A stretch of DNA of 64,000 nt from Treponema sp. (GTDB lineage Bacteria; Spirochaetota; Spirochaetia; Treponematales; Treponemataceae), in the NCBI GenBank assembly GCA_012520945.1, contig JAAYNH010000082.1, forward strand, positions 1-64,000, read 5' to 3'. Below the pieces are notes generated by a model. It was not told the DNA's origin and did no database searches. It was given only the letters and a program-made list of their open reading frames with translations. Positions 44,182 through 53,582 of the stretch are shown here, piece by piece (the first letter of the stretch is position 1; each line of letters opens with the position of its first letter). The position numbers and the translations under genes are program-made.

Positions 44182-45157
44182 TCTTTCACTTGTTGTATCA
44201 CTTTCTAATGAATTAATTCGTCTTGATAAATATATTGGTTCACTTGAAATTACTGAACTTTCTCGTTCAAGATTAAAAACAGGTTTAAAAAAATTATCTG
44301 TTAACGGAAAAAATGTAAAACTTTCTACTAAAGTAAAAAATGGTGATAAAATAGAACTTGCCTGGGAAAATGCAATTCCAACCGATATTGAAGCGGAAAA
44401 TATTCCTTTAGAAATTTTATATGATGATGCAAATGTTACAGTTGTTAATAAAGAGCAGGGAATGGTAACTCATCCGGCAAGCGGAAATTGGAACGGTACA
44501 TTAGTCAATGCACTTTTATATTTTTGGTCTGAACAAAATAAATTAATTGAAACTAAAGTAAAGGTTAATAAAGAAAATTTACAAGCAAATTCTCTTAGAC
44601 CTGGAATTATTCATCGATTAGATAAGGATACTTCCGGTTTAATAATTACTGCTAAAAATCCTGAAACAGAAACATATTTACAAAATCAATTTAGAAATCA
44701 TCGCGTAAAAAAAGAATATATTTGTATTGTTCATGGTACTCCGGAAAATAATCATGGAAATATAAAAACACAAATTATTCGTGATCCTAAAAATCGTAAA
44801 CGTTTTACTACAACTGAAAATAAAAATCAGGGTAAATTTGCTCATACAGTTTATTCATGTTTTGCATACTATGGACCTTATTCTCTTATGCATGTTAGAC
44901 TAAAAACAGGGCGGACACATCAAATTCGTGTTCATATGAAAAGTATAGGTTGTCCGATTGTAGGAGATCCAATTTATAATAATAAAAATGATAAACTTTT
45001 TTCAAGTGCAAAATTAATGCTACATTCAAGACATCTATCTATTCGTTTACCAAATTGTGATGAATTTACTAAATTTAGTGCTCCTGTTCCGCGTCGATTT
45101 AAAAAAGTTTTGAAAACATTACATGAAAAATATGAAAAGATTACAATAAGAAATTAA
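44174..45157 (+). CDS. RluA-family 23S rRNA pseudouridine synthase
   Basis: The 327-residue protein has an S4-like RNA-binding N-terminus (IRLDKYIGSLEITELSRSRL) and the RluA catalytic motif HRLDKDTSGLIITAK, with Asp 150 as the catalytic residue, followed by GRTHQIRVHMKSIGCPIVGD. It converts one or more uridines in rRNA to pseudouridine; the size and S4 domain favour the RluD type (1911/1915/1917), but the target cannot be proven. The gene overlaps the preceding one and is last in the operon. Confidence 0.92.
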   Translation: MNNLSLVVSLSNELIRLDKYIGSLEITELSRSRLKTGLKKLSVNGKNVKLSTKVKNGDKIELAWENAIPTDIEAENIPLEILYDDANVTVVNKEQGMVTHPASGNWNGTLVNALLYFWSEQNKLIETKVKVNKENLQANSLRPGIIHRLDKDTSGLIITAKNPETETYLQNQFRNHRVKKEYICIVHGTPENNHGNIKTQIIRDPKNRKRFTTTENKNQGKFAHTVYSCFAYYGPYSLMHVRLKTGRTHQIRVHMKSIGCPIVGDPIYNNKNDKLFSSAKLMLHSRHLSIRLPNCDEFTKFSAPVPRRFKKVLKTLHEKYEKITIRN

Positions 45158-45166
45158 AACAAAATA

Positions 45167-46537
45167 TTAAATATCATAAAAATATTTTTTTACTTCACTA
45201 ATTAAATAAAATGAACCGATTACAAGCAATGTTGAATTATTTTTTAATGATTCTTTTGTTGCAAAATTTATTGCAGTTTTACAATCTTCTTCAAAAACAA
45301 ATTTTTGAAAGCTTTTTTTAGATTTATCAATTTCCTTATTAAAATATTTTTTTAAATTTGAAAAATCTCCTGGTCGAACATAACCGGGATTTGTAAAAGT
45401 AAAATTTGAAAATTCTACTTTATCATTAAAAAATAATGAAGCAATTTTTGAAACATTTTTGTCTGCAGCACATGCAAAAAGTAAATCGATGTTTTTTATG
45501 TTCATTTCATGAATAGTTTCTAATGTAAAATTAATTGAATTAACAGTATGTGCACCATCTAAAATCATTTTAGGTAAATTATTTTTTTCATTTTTTTCAA
45601 TGATTTCGAATCTTGCAGGCAAAAATGCATTTTGTAATCCTTTTTCAATTGTTGATTCACAAATATGTGGAAAAATATTTTTTATAACAAGGGCTGCAAG
45701 AGCAGCATTTTCAACTTGAAATTTTCCGTATAATTTTAATGTTGTTTTTATTGGTCGTGAAAAAAAAGAATAAAAATCAAGTTCAATTTCCATTCCTTGT
45801 GTGTTATATTTCAATGTGGATTTTTTCAAAATATCATCAAGAAAAATTACATTTGTTTGTTTGTGTTTTGCAGTTTTATTAAAAATTTCACTTACAATAG
45901 GATCTTGATTTGCTGAAAAAACCGGAGTTTTATATTTAATTATGCCTGCTTTTTCAGTTGAAATTTTTTCTAATGTATCACCTAAAAACTGTGTATGTTC
46001 TAATTCAATAGGAGTTAAAACACAAACATCAGGAGATAAAACATTAGTTGCGTCAAGTTTTCCTCCTAAGCCTGTTTCAAAAACCGCCCAATTAATTTTT
46101 GCATATTTAAAAACTAAAAAAGCATAAAGTGTTACTAATTCAAACCATGTTATTTGTCTGTTTCCAGGTAACTGTTCGGGAATAAGAGCATTGATTGAAT
46201 TCATAAGTTCTTTACCGGCAATTTCATAAATTTCATTTGAGAAAAATTTACCGCATTGAGTAATTCTTTCCGCAAAAGATAAAATATGTGGGGAGGTGTA
46301 AAGACCGCAAGATAAATTCGCTTCATTTAAAATTGAAGCAATCATTGTGGAAACAGAACCCTTTCCTTTTGAGCCGGCAATGTGAATTGAATGATAATTA
46401 TCTTGCGGATAATGGAATCTTTTGCATAAAAATTCCATGGTGTCTAGCCAAAATATATTTTTTTTAGGTAATTTTTCGAAATCTAAAAAATTATTTAACC
46501 ATGATTCAATATTTGAAATAGCATTAATATCATTCAT
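45167..46537 (-). CDS. folC: folylpolyglutamate synthase / dihydrofolate synthase
   Basis: The 456-residue Mur-ligase-fold protein has the ATP loop HIAGSKGKGSVSTMIA (residues 55-61 core), the second motif LYTSPHILSFAERI, ETGLGGKLDATNVL and DGAHTVNSINFTLETI. FolC adds glutamate to dihydropteroate and to folates. The GSKGKGS loop identifies FolC and not Mur ligases. It is the last of a three-gene minus-strand set (smpB, an exported protein, folC) with an 8-bp gap. It ends 9 bp from the convergent pseudouridine synthase. Confidence 0.93.
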   Translation of the reverse strand: MNDINAISNIESWLNNFLDFEKLPKKNIFWLDTMEFLCKRFHYPQDNYHSIHIAGSKGKGSVSTMIASILNEANLSCGLYTSPHILSFAERITQCGKFFSNEIYEIAGKELMNSINALIPEQLPGNRQITWFELVTLYAFLVFKYAKINWAVFETGLGGKLDATNVLSPDVCVLTPIELEHTQFLGDTLEKISTEKAGIIKYKTPVFSANQDPIVSEIFNKTAKHKQTNVIFLDDILKKSTLKYNTQGMEIELDFYSFFSRPIKTTLKLYGKFQVENAALAALVIKNIFPHICESTIEKGLQNAFLPARFEIIEKNEKNNLPKMILDGAHTVNSINFTLETIHEMNIKNIDLLFACAADKNVSKIASLFFNDKVEFSNFTFTNPGYVRPGDFSNLKKYFNKEIDKSKKSFQKFVFEEDCKTAINFATKESLKNNSTLLVIGSFYLISEVKKYFYDI

Positions 46538-46544
46538 ATTTAAT

Positions 46545-47432
46545 TTATTGCCTAATCCATTTTACAGGCAAAATTGCTCCTTCTGCTGAGTCTGATGAAG
46601 ATAATTTTAATGTAGATTTTTCGCCACTAAGAGTATTTGTGTCAATAATTTTTAACTGCCACTCGATTGGAGCCGCAGTAGGTGCTGCACTTAATGCAAC
46701 ATTTCTTGGTAATTCAGGAAAATATGAAGCATTTGTTTTGCTTGTCTGTTTTACAATAACAGTATTTTTTTCAATTGATAAACTTATATTCATTGATGCA
46801 CCATTTTTAAAAATAACAAAACCGCGTCCACCACGTAAAATTAAAATTTTTTCAATAAAATCTTCGCCTTTCCATGTTCCTGAAAGTTGCTCCAAGGAAA
46901 TTTCTGGAACAGAAGTTGCAATCGAACCGATTTGCGTTGAAGATGAATCAAAATTTTCTGAAACATATGCTTTTGCTAATAAATCATTGATTGTAACTTT
47001 TGCATCCATAAGAATTTTATAGTATGATTCATATCGATTTGTTTCAGAAAACGATTTTCCGATTTTGTGATTTATTGCAACTAATGTACATTCCCAGCCG
47101 TCATTTTTTTCATTTATTTCAGGATAAAATGAAATACTTTCTGAGTTTTTATAATTGTCAACATTAATTGCATTATATTTTTCATTTCTTTTATCAATAA
47201 TTTGAAAATCCTGTCGTGCAGAGATTTGAGAAAAATATAAATCCTCTGTCATTTTTATAGTAATATTATCTGAAGATGAAGAAACTGCACCATAAAAAGC
47301 TAAAATAGGTTTAATCTTTACAACACTATCACTTTGAGCAAAAATTAAATTATGAGAAAAGATAAAAAATGTTTGAAAAGCATAACAAATAAAAGTAAAG
47401 TATGCTTTTTTTAATAATGTTTTATCCGTCAA
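46545..47432 (-). CDS. conserved hypothetical exported protein
   Basis: The 295-residue protein starts TTG (AGGAAGAG site) overlapping smpB by 11 nt. An N-terminal hydrophobic stretch (FTFICYAFQTFFIFSHNLIF) ends in AQSD, so it is probably exported. The last 100 residues contain a beta-rich segment (LEQLSGTWKGEDFIEKILIL then RGGRGFVIFKNG) that resembles a lipocalin-like or META-type barrel start, a weak guess. No catalytic motif is seen. Confidence 0.6.
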   Translation of the reverse strand: MTDKTLLKKAYFTFICYAFQTFFIFSHNLIFAQSDSVVKIKPILAFYGAVSSSSDNITIKMTEDLYFSQISARQDFQIIDKRNEKYNAINVDNYKNSESISFYPEINEKNDGWECTLVAINHKIGKSFSETNRYESYYKILMDAKVTINDLLAKAYVSENFDSSSTQIGSIATSVPEISLEQLSGTWKGEDFIEKILILRGGRGFVIFKNGASMNISLSIEKNTVIVKQTSKTNASYFPELPRNVALSAAPTAAPIEWQLKIIDTNTLSGEKSTLKLSSSDSAEGAILPVKWIRQ

Positions 47433-47889
47433 GTCTCTTCCTAAATTCCCTTTGCATTTCGCGTTTTACATCGCGTTCCCGAATGTCTGCGCGTTTGTCA
47501 TACAATTTTTTACCTTTACAAATGCCCAAGTTTACTTTAACACGACCATTTTTCAGATAAAAATCCAAAGGTATTAATGTATATCCTTTTTCTTCAACTT
47601 TTCTGGCAAGTCTTTTAATTTCCGATGCATGAAGTAACAGTTTTTTAGGCCTGTCAGGGTTGTGATTAAAAACTGAAGAATATACATACTCTGTAATATG
47701 AAACCCTTTTAGCCACACTTCGTTACGAATAATTTCAGCATAAGCATCAGGAAAAGATATATTTCCGTTTTTTACGGATTTTACTTCCGTTCCTTTTAAT
47801 TCAATTCCACATTCAATGGATTCATCCACATGGTAATCAAAACGAGCTCGTCTATTTTGTGCAATAAGTTTTGTGCCTTCTTTACCCAT
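47422..47889 (-). CDS. smpB: SsrA-binding protein
   Basis: The 155-residue protein starts MGKEGTKLIAQNRRARFDYH and contains ELKGTEVKSVKNGNISFPDA, LLLHASEIKRLARKVEEKGY and LGICKGKKLYDKRADIRERD, the SmpB tmRNA-binding family for rescue of stalled ribosomes. ATG at 47889 is chosen because TATAAT ends 6 nt upstream, implying a leaderless mRNA; an in-frame ATG at 47907 would lie upstream of the predicted start site. The tmRNA gene itself is not in this window. Confidence 0.96.
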   Translation of the reverse strand: MGKEGTKLIAQNRRARFDYHVDESIECGIELKGTEVKSVKNGNISFPDAYAEIIRNEVWLKGFHITEYVYSSVFNHNPDRPKKLLLHASEIKRLARKVEEKGYTLIPLDFYLKNGRVKVNLGICKGKKLYDKRADIRERDVKREMQREFRKRLDG

Positions 47890-47895
47890 ACTAGC

Positions 47896-47924
47896 ATTAT
47901 AAAACATCTTGTGAAAGACTGCAA
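47896..47924 (-). promoter_or_regulatory. promoter of smpB, likely leaderless
   Basis: TTGCAG (47924-47919), 17 bp and a perfect TATAAT (47901-47896) precede ATG 47889 by 6 nt. It interlocks with the divergent lepB promoter. Confidence 0.6.
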
Positions 47925-47937
47925 GATATGTTATTAT
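47909..47937 (+). promoter_or_regulatory. promoter of lepB, likely leaderless
   Basis: TTGTGA (47909-47914), 17 bp and TATTAT (47932-47937) precede ATG 47944 by exactly 6 nt, with no Shine-Dalgarno. Confidence 0.55.
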
Positions 47938-47943
47938 GTAATT

Positions 47944-48642
47944 ATGAGAAATAAAATTACCGATTTCGATTATAGTCTTAAAAGACGTTATCAAAGACAA
48001 GTTTTGACCGGCGTTTTTTATGTGATATTATTATATATAATTCTTGCTTTACTTTTAAAATTTATTATTTTTCCCGTATATTCAATTTCCGACTCTATGT
48101 TTCCTACAATTGAAAAAGGAAATTGTATTTTTTTTACTCCTCTTAAGGTTGAAAAAAATATTAAAGCAGGTGATATTGTTTATGTTTCAAAATCAAATAT
48201 ACCTAAAGCAAATATTTGGAAAAGAGCAGTTGATTCTGTTGTTAGTTTTGTTACTTTACAAAAAGTATTTCCTTTTAAAACAAAAAATGTTGAACAATGT
48301 TTTTTGCGACGTGTAATAGGTACGCCCGGAGACACTGCATATGTTAAAGATTATATGGTTTACATAAAATCAAAAGATTCATCGCATTTTTTAACCGAAC
48401 ATGAAATTATTCAGTCATCATATGAAACTATTACTAAAAATCAAGCGGAAAATATAGATGTTGACTTGGGAACTCCCGGTAATGTTTCAGAGATTGTTTT
48501 AGGTGAAGATGAGTATTTTTTGCTTTGCGACAATAGAATCGAAGGCATAGATTCAAGGCTTTGGGGTGTTGTTTCTAAAAAACAAATTAAAGGTTGTGCA
48601 TTTTTGCGTTATTTTCCATTCAAACAAATAAGAAGTTTTTAG
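47944..48642 (+). CDS. lepB: type I signal peptidase with Arg in place of the catalytic Lys
   Basis: The 232-residue protein has one N-terminal membrane helix (about 20-43), the box B serine S51 in YSISDSMFPTIEKG, box D LRRVIGTPGD and box E CDNRIEGIDSRLWG. In ordinary signal peptidases box D reads K-R-V/I; here residue 122, which should be the catalytic base, is arginine (codon CGA). The enzyme may be inactive, unusual, or one of several paralogues. A longer reading from 47830 would run through both divergent promoters. The start of hemW follows 4 bp after its stop. Confidence 0.88.
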   Translation: MRNKITDFDYSLKRRYQRQVLTGVFYVILLYIILALLLKFIIFPVYSISDSMFPTIEKGNCIFFTPLKVEKNIKAGDIVYVSKSNIPKANIWKRAVDSVVSFVTLQKVFPFKTKNVEQCFLRRVIGTPGDTAYVKDYMVYIKSKDSSHFLTEHEIIQSSYETITKNQAENIDVDLGTPGNVSEIVLGEDEYFLLCDNRIEGIDSRLWGVVSKKQIKGCAFLRYFPFKQIRSF

Positions 48643-48645
48643 ATT

Positions 48646-49788
48646 GTGAATATCGTATCTGTTTATGTTCACATTCCTTATTGCCTAACAAAATGTACAT
48701 ATTGCGATTTTTATTCAATTGCATTAAATAATTCTAATTGTAATTGTAAAAATCATTTTATTTCAGATAAATATATTGACAATTTGATTGAAGAATTAAA
48801 AGAACGAAAAAAACAATTTAAAATTGATAAATTTAAAACAGTTTATGTTGGAGGCGGAACTCCAAGTCTTTTATCAAAAAATCAAATTCAAAAATTGTTT
48901 CAATATATTAATCAATTTAAAATTGAAAATGCTGAAGTAAGTTTTGAATGTAATCCTGATGATATTAATTTTGATTTTTTGCAAACTTTGTATGATAATG
49001 GTGTAAACAGAATTTCTTTGGGTATTCAATCCTTAAATGATGAAGTTTTGGCATTTGTAAAAAGAAGAGCTGATAAAAAAACAAATCTTCATGCTATTGA
49101 ATGTATAAAAAAATTTAGAAAATCAATAAATAAAAAAGAAGATTTTTTATTATCAATTGATTTAATTTCAGGCTTGCCAAAACTTTCTTGTGAAAATTTT
49201 TTACAAGATTTGGAAACAATTGTAAAAAGTGGAGCAGAACATATTTCTTTATACAGTTTAATAATTGATGAAAAAACGGAATTATCAAAAAATCTTACAT
49301 TTTATGATGAAAATGAAAATGAAAATCAATGGCTTTTAGGCTCAAAATTTTTAATCGATGCAGGATTTTCACATTATGAAGTTTCAAATTTTGCAAAAAA
49401 AGGTTTTGAAAGTAAACATAATTTAACATATTGGAAAAAAAATGATTATATAGGTATAGGTTCCGGTGCAACAGGTTCAGTAAAAAATTATCGGTATACA
49501 AATAGCAAACTACTAAATGATACATTTTCATATAATTTGAATGAACAAGTAGAAATTATTGAAAATAAAGATTTAGAATTTGAATTTTTGATGATGGGTT
49601 TTAGACTCTTAGAAGGCATAAATAAAAATGAATATAAAAAAAGATTTGGAAAAAGTCTTCATTCCCGGCTTGGAAATATTTGGTTAAAATGGAAGGAAAA
49701 AAATCTAGCATTTGAAAATGGAGATTATTTTACATTAGGTGAACAAGGTATTTTATACTTGAACATATTTCTTAGTGAAATTATGTAA
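48646..49788 (+). CDS. hemW: HemW-type radical SAM heme chaperone
   Basis: The 380-residue protein has the radical SAM cluster motif YCLTKCTYCDFY (C13, C17, C20), YVGGGTPSLL, NRISLGIQSLNDEVLAFVKR, LYSLIIDEKTEL and the GIGSGATGS loop. These features fit HemW, which inserts heme into respiratory proteins, better than the true coproporphyrinogen oxidase HemN. The GTG start comes 4 bp after lepB with a weak AGAAG site, so the two are cotranscribed. Confidence 0.9.
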   Translation: MNIVSVYVHIPYCLTKCTYCDFYSIALNNSNCNCKNHFISDKYIDNLIEELKERKKQFKIDKFKTVYVGGGTPSLLSKNQIQKLFQYINQFKIENAEVSFECNPDDINFDFLQTLYDNGVNRISLGIQSLNDEVLAFVKRRADKKTNLHAIECIKKFRKSINKKEDFLLSIDLISGLPKLSCENFLQDLETIVKSGAEHISLYSLIIDEKTELSKNLTFYDENENENQWLLGSKFLIDAGFSHYEVSNFAKKGFESKHNLTYWKKNDYIGIGSGATGSVKNYRYTNSKLLNDTFSYNLNEQVEIIENKDLEFEFLMMGFRLLEGINKNEYKKRFGKSLHSRLGNIWLKWKEKNLAFENGDYFTLGEQGILYLNIFLSEIM

Positions 49789-49812
49789 AAAAATACAAAA
49801 TTTTCAAAAATG

Positions 49813-52368
49813 TTATAAATTTTCATACATGTTATTAAGTTTTCTATATATATCATTTATATGCATTTTTTGTTTTGCATCAACAACATTGCTTGCTTCA
49901 TCTATTAATGTTTCTAAACTTGCTAGGCTTTCATTTAGTGCTGTTGCAAAACCACGAGATACTTTAAACCAATAAGCTCCGTTATTATCTGTAAACATAC
50001 AAATAAAGCCAAGTTCTTTGCTTTTTTGTTTTGCAACGGTAACACTTAAAATATGCTGTAAAGAGTTAATGAGTTTTTCTGAGTTTTCTTGAAAACGCAA
50101 GTTTAATTTTCGATTCCAAGATTTTTCATCGATAGGTTTAAGCTCAAGTTCTCTCATTAGGGTAATAATTAGTTCAAGTTTTTCGCCGGATAAAAGTTCC
50201 ATCTTATTTTCAAAAATAATTTTACCTTTTAATCCTCCAAGTACTTTAAGTTTTTCTTTGTCAGTTTCCAATTCAAGAGCTTGCTTGAATTTATCAAAAG
50301 GTAATATTGCAGTTTTTTTTCCTTTTATTTTTACTAGTGTAAATATTGTGTTTCCAATTTTTATAGTATTTTCTACATCGGAAGTTTTGACTTTTTTGCT
50401 TTTTTTATCTTTAAGTGTAGTTATTTCATTATTTTCTAAAGTTTTTTTATTTTTTCGTTTTAATGCATTAAGAGATATTTCTAAAGTTGGATCAATTTTT
50501 TGTAAAATATTTTTAGTCAATGGTGAAACGGACATTGCAAACATTCTGGAAGTTCGTACAATTTCACCTGCAACTATGTAAAGTGGTTCTTGACGAAACA
50601 TATTTGAACCGGGGTGAATTTGAATATTTTCTGCGGTTAAACTACGATAATTATCTTTACCTTCACGAATACAAACAAATTGAATCATTCCACAAGCAAT
50701 ACATTGTAAATATTTTTCTACACTTCCGCCGGATGAAATCGGTATGCCAATGTCAGAAACAATTTGTTGTAATTGTTCTTTTATATTTGCTATTTCATTC
50801 ATTATACGATAATCAAGATAAAATTTTGTACAAAAATTTTCACCGTTTTTTGCATTTGTAAATGCATTAAAAAGACGAACATATGATAAAAAGTCACCAA
50901 AAATTTCACGAAAAGAGTGATGAGCTTGCCGTGCATCGGTTTCTTCTCCGGGTGGTAAAATGAATGGACTTTGTGCCGAAAGAAAACCTGAAGCAATCAA
51001 TACTTCTTCCATAACTTCAGGATAATGCATAATTGATTCAACAATAATTCGGGAAATGCGTGGCATAAGTGGAAATAAAATCATAAGTTTACCAATTTCA
51101 CTTAGTGTATGGTCATCGTTAATAGCTTTTAGCATTTTAAGAGTTTCTACAGCACCACGAATTCCATCTTTGCCGGGTGTTGAAATAAAATCAAATTGTT
51201 CAAAGTCTATAATATTGAGTTCAGCCATTCTAAGAACAACTTCACTTAAATCGGTTCGATAAATTTCTTCAGTTGTATAAAGCGCACGCGTGTCAAAATC
51301 TTTTTTGCTATAAAGTCTATAACAAATACCCGGTTGTGTTCGTCCCGCTCGGCCTTTACGTTGATTGCACGATGCTTTTGAAACTGTTGTTTCATTTAAA
51401 CTTGATGTAAATGTTCTTGGATTATAAAAATTTAGTTTTGCCAACCCGCAATCAATAACAATTGTAATACCGGGAATTGTCACACTCGTTTCTGCAATGT
51501 TTGTCGCTATAACAAGTTTTTTTTTGCCAAATGGTGCACTATCAAAAACGCGTTCTTGTTCTTCTTTTGCAAGTCTGCCGTAAAGAGGAATTATGTGCAA
51601 GCGTCGTCCTAATGGAGAATGCATAAGACGCCACATACAATCTTTTATGGTTTTTTCGCCCGGTAAAAAGCACAAAATATCGCCATGTTCTCTATTTGTC
51701 AAAACTCTGTCTATAATATTTTCAATTTTTGCTAAAAGTGCATCCGTTGATGCAATTGTGGACGTGCTTGCAGGAATGGAAGGCGGATCATATACAACAG
51801 TAACAGGAAAAGTTATTGTGTCAATTGTAACAATTGAGCAATTATCAAAATAAACGGAAAAGGCTTCTACATTCATAGTAGCGGAAGAAACAATAATTTT
51901 AAAATCGCTTCTTGTTTGTAAGACACGTTTGAGTAAACCAAGAATAAAATCAATGTTTAAACTTCGCTCGTGTGCTTCATCCACAATAACAACTGAATAT
52001 TTTGAAAGCCACGGATCTAGTTTCATTTCTTGAAGTAAAATACCATCCGTCATAATTTTTATTTTTGTTGAAACATTAGTTTTGTCTTCAAAACGCATTT
52101 TATAACCGACTAAACCCGGGAATTCAGTGCCTAATTGTTTTGCAATGAATTCACTAACAGAAACTGCAGCAATACGACGTGGTTGAGTTACAGCAATAAT
52201 TCCTTTGTCTGAAAAACCTGCTTCATGTAAAATTACAGGTAATTGAGTTGTTTTTCCGGAACCTGTTGGACTTTGTACAACTATAACTTGATTATTTTTT
52301 ATATATTCAAGGATTTTGTCTTTTTGTTCATAAACGGGCAATTTTTTATAATCTATTTTATTCGCCAT
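49813..52368 (-). CDS. DEAH-box ATP-dependent RNA helicase, HrpA-like
   Basis: The 851-residue SF2 helicase has the P-loop SPTGSGKT (34-41), DEAH (130-133), SAT, GRAGRTQPGICYRLY (motif VI) and the HA2/OB-fold C-terminal half typical of HrpA/HrpB and DEAH RNA helicases. An extra region around residues 640-800 replaces the usual tail, partly Lys-rich. HrpA/B helicases act on mRNA or rRNA; the exact role here is unknown. Its ATG overlaps the CapA-like gene's end (16 nt), so it is translated from the same message. Confidence 0.88.
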   Translation of the reverse strand: MANKIDYKKLPVYEQKDKILEYIKNNQVIVVQSPTGSGKTTQLPVILHEAGFSDKGIIAVTQPRRIAAVSVSEFIAKQLGTEFPGLVGYKMRFEDKTNVSTKIKIMTDGILLQEMKLDPWLSKYSVVIVDEAHERSLNIDFILGLLKRVLQTRSDFKIIVSSATMNVEAFSVYFDNCSIVTIDTITFPVTVVYDPPSIPASTSTIASTDALLAKIENIIDRVLTNREHGDILCFLPGEKTIKDCMWRLMHSPLGRRLHIIPLYGRLAKEEQERVFDSAPFGKKKLVIATNIAETSVTIPGITIVIDCGLAKLNFYNPRTFTSSLNETTVSKASCNQRKGRAGRTQPGICYRLYSKKDFDTRALYTTEEIYRTDLSEVVLRMAELNIIDFEQFDFISTPGKDGIRGAVETLKMLKAINDDHTLSEIGKLMILFPLMPRISRIIVESIMHYPEVMEEVLIASGFLSAQSPFILPPGEETDARQAHHSFREIFGDFLSYVRLFNAFTNAKNGENFCTKFYLDYRIMNEIANIKEQLQQIVSDIGIPISSGGSVEKYLQCIACGMIQFVCIREGKDNYRSLTAENIQIHPGSNMFRQEPLYIVAGEIVRTSRMFAMSVSPLTKNILQKIDPTLEISLNALKRKNKKTLENNEITTLKDKKSKKVKTSDVENTIKIGNTIFTLVKIKGKKTAILPFDKFKQALELETDKEKLKVLGGLKGKIIFENKMELLSGEKLELIITLMRELELKPIDEKSWNRKLNLRFQENSEKLINSLQHILSVTVAKQKSKELGFICMFTDNNGAYWFKVSRGFATALNESLASLETLIDEASNVVDAKQKMHINDIYRKLNNMYENL

Positions 52369-53489
52369 ACTGTTTTTCCTTTAATTTGTTGCATAAGCTC
52401 AAGGCGTTTTTTGTAATAATTTCCCTGAACTTTATTTTGTTTTTCGATTTTTTTTATAAAACTCTCACTTAAATGCTTTACAAGAAAATTTCTTTCATTT
52501 GTTTTTTCATCAATATCGATATGTGTTGTAATATAAACCGGAACAACTCGTGAAAATTCTTTTTTATCATTAATTGTTATTTGTAACAAATAACTGTCAC
52601 CTGTATAATCGTTAATTCTGTTTGGATTATTATATTGAGGACTTCTTCTCTGTCCTGAAACAAAGTTTCCAATACAATACATTATCAATTTTTCATTTTC
52701 AATTCCATCTTGATTTACGCTTTTAACAATTTCCCATTCTTGGCTTACATGTTGATGATTTGCCCAAATAATGTTTACACCACAATCAAGTAGTTCATAA
52801 TACCAGTTTTTTCTATTTTGTGAAACCTCTAAAACGTATTCAGGTTCATTTGTATGAATTCCTAAAATAAAAAGATCATATTTATGTGCATCTGTTACAT
52901 TTTTAATAGCTTTTTTTAATTTATCATGACCTTTCTTTGTTGAAGGGAAATAATCTAAACGTTCTAAATTGATATATTCATTAAAAATTTCAGAAATAGA
53001 ACAAAATAAAATTCGCCAATCATTAATTTCAATAAGATCATAAGAGATTTCATCACTAGGTTTTACTTTTATACCTGCTGAATAAATTTCTTGACTTCTT
53101 TGTTTTGTGAAAAATTGAAAAGTTGACTCAATTCCTTTTTTACCATTGTCATTTGTATGATTATTAATAATTGAAAAAACATCAAAACCGGCTTTTATTG
53201 CTGCATTTGCATATGGACGGTGAACATTAAAACGCGGATAATTTGCATAAGGTAAATCATCACATACAGTTACTTCAAAATTTGCAAATGTTAAATCATC
53301 ATTTTGTAAAAAAGGTAAAACATCTTCATATATTATGTCATAATCATTCATTAAAAAATTTTGTTCATGAGCCATAATATCGCCTGCAAATGTTAAATTT
53401 AAGGGGAGTTTTGTGGCATAAAGAAATGAATGATTAGAGAACACAGGAAGAAAAATAAATAAAACCAAAAAATAATTAATTTTTTTCAT
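52353..53489 (-). CDS. CapA-family exported phosphoesterase
   Basis: The 378-residue protein has a signal peptide (INYFLVLFIFLPVFSNHSF) and the CapA/PgsA metallophosphatase-like signature: LTFAGDIMAHEQNF, FANFEVTVCD, IINNHTNDNGKKGIEST, HTNEPEY and WANHQHVSQEWE. In other species CapA helps make poly-glutamate or capsule; nothing else for capsule is here, so the substrate is open. It shares divergent promoters with ppdK; the transcript has a short leader without a Shine-Dalgarno. Confidence 0.85.
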   Translation of the reverse strand: MKKINYFLVLFIFLPVFSNHSFLYATKLPLNLTFAGDIMAHEQNFLMNDYDIIYEDVLPFLQNDDLTFANFEVTVCDDLPYANYPRFNVHRPYANAAIKAGFDVFSIINNHTNDNGKKGIESTFQFFTKQRSQEIYSAGIKVKPSDEISYDLIEINDWRILFCSISEIFNEYINLERLDYFPSTKKGHDKLKKAIKNVTDAHKYDLFILGIHTNEPEYVLEVSQNRKNWYYELLDCGVNIIWANHQHVSQEWEIVKSVNQDGIENEKLIMYCIGNFVSGQRRSPQYNNPNRINDYTGDSYLLQITINDKKEFSRVVPVYITTHIDIDEKTNERNFLVKHLSESFIKKIEKQNKVQGNYYKKRLELMQQIKGKTVWRIK

Positions 53490-53503
53490 ATATATATGTA
53501 CTT

Positions 53504-53532
53504 ATTATACATTGACATTAAATTATCTTCAA
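53504..53532 (-). promoter_or_regulatory. promoter of the capA-like/helicase operon
   Basis: TTGAAG, 17 bp and a perfect TATAAT (53509-53504) on the minus strand, ending 14 nt before ATG 53489. It interlocks with the ppdK promoter on the other strand. Confidence 0.6.
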
Positions 53533-53540
53533 TGTAAATT
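53512..53540 (+). promoter_or_regulatory. promoter of ppdK
   Basis: A perfect TTGACA (53512-53517), 17 bp and TAAATT (53535-53540). The ppdK start follows with an AAGGAG site at 53566-53571. It shares about 20 bp with the opposite promoter. Confidence 0.6.
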
Positions 53541-53582
53541 AGTATTATTAAGCCATATAATTATAAAGGAGTTGAAAACTAA

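Noticed and set aside
47830-47943. N-terminal extension of lepB (ATG-type codon at 47830)
   Set aside because: It would run through the smpB start and both divergent promoters; a signal peptidase normally starts a few residues before its membrane helix, as from 47944.
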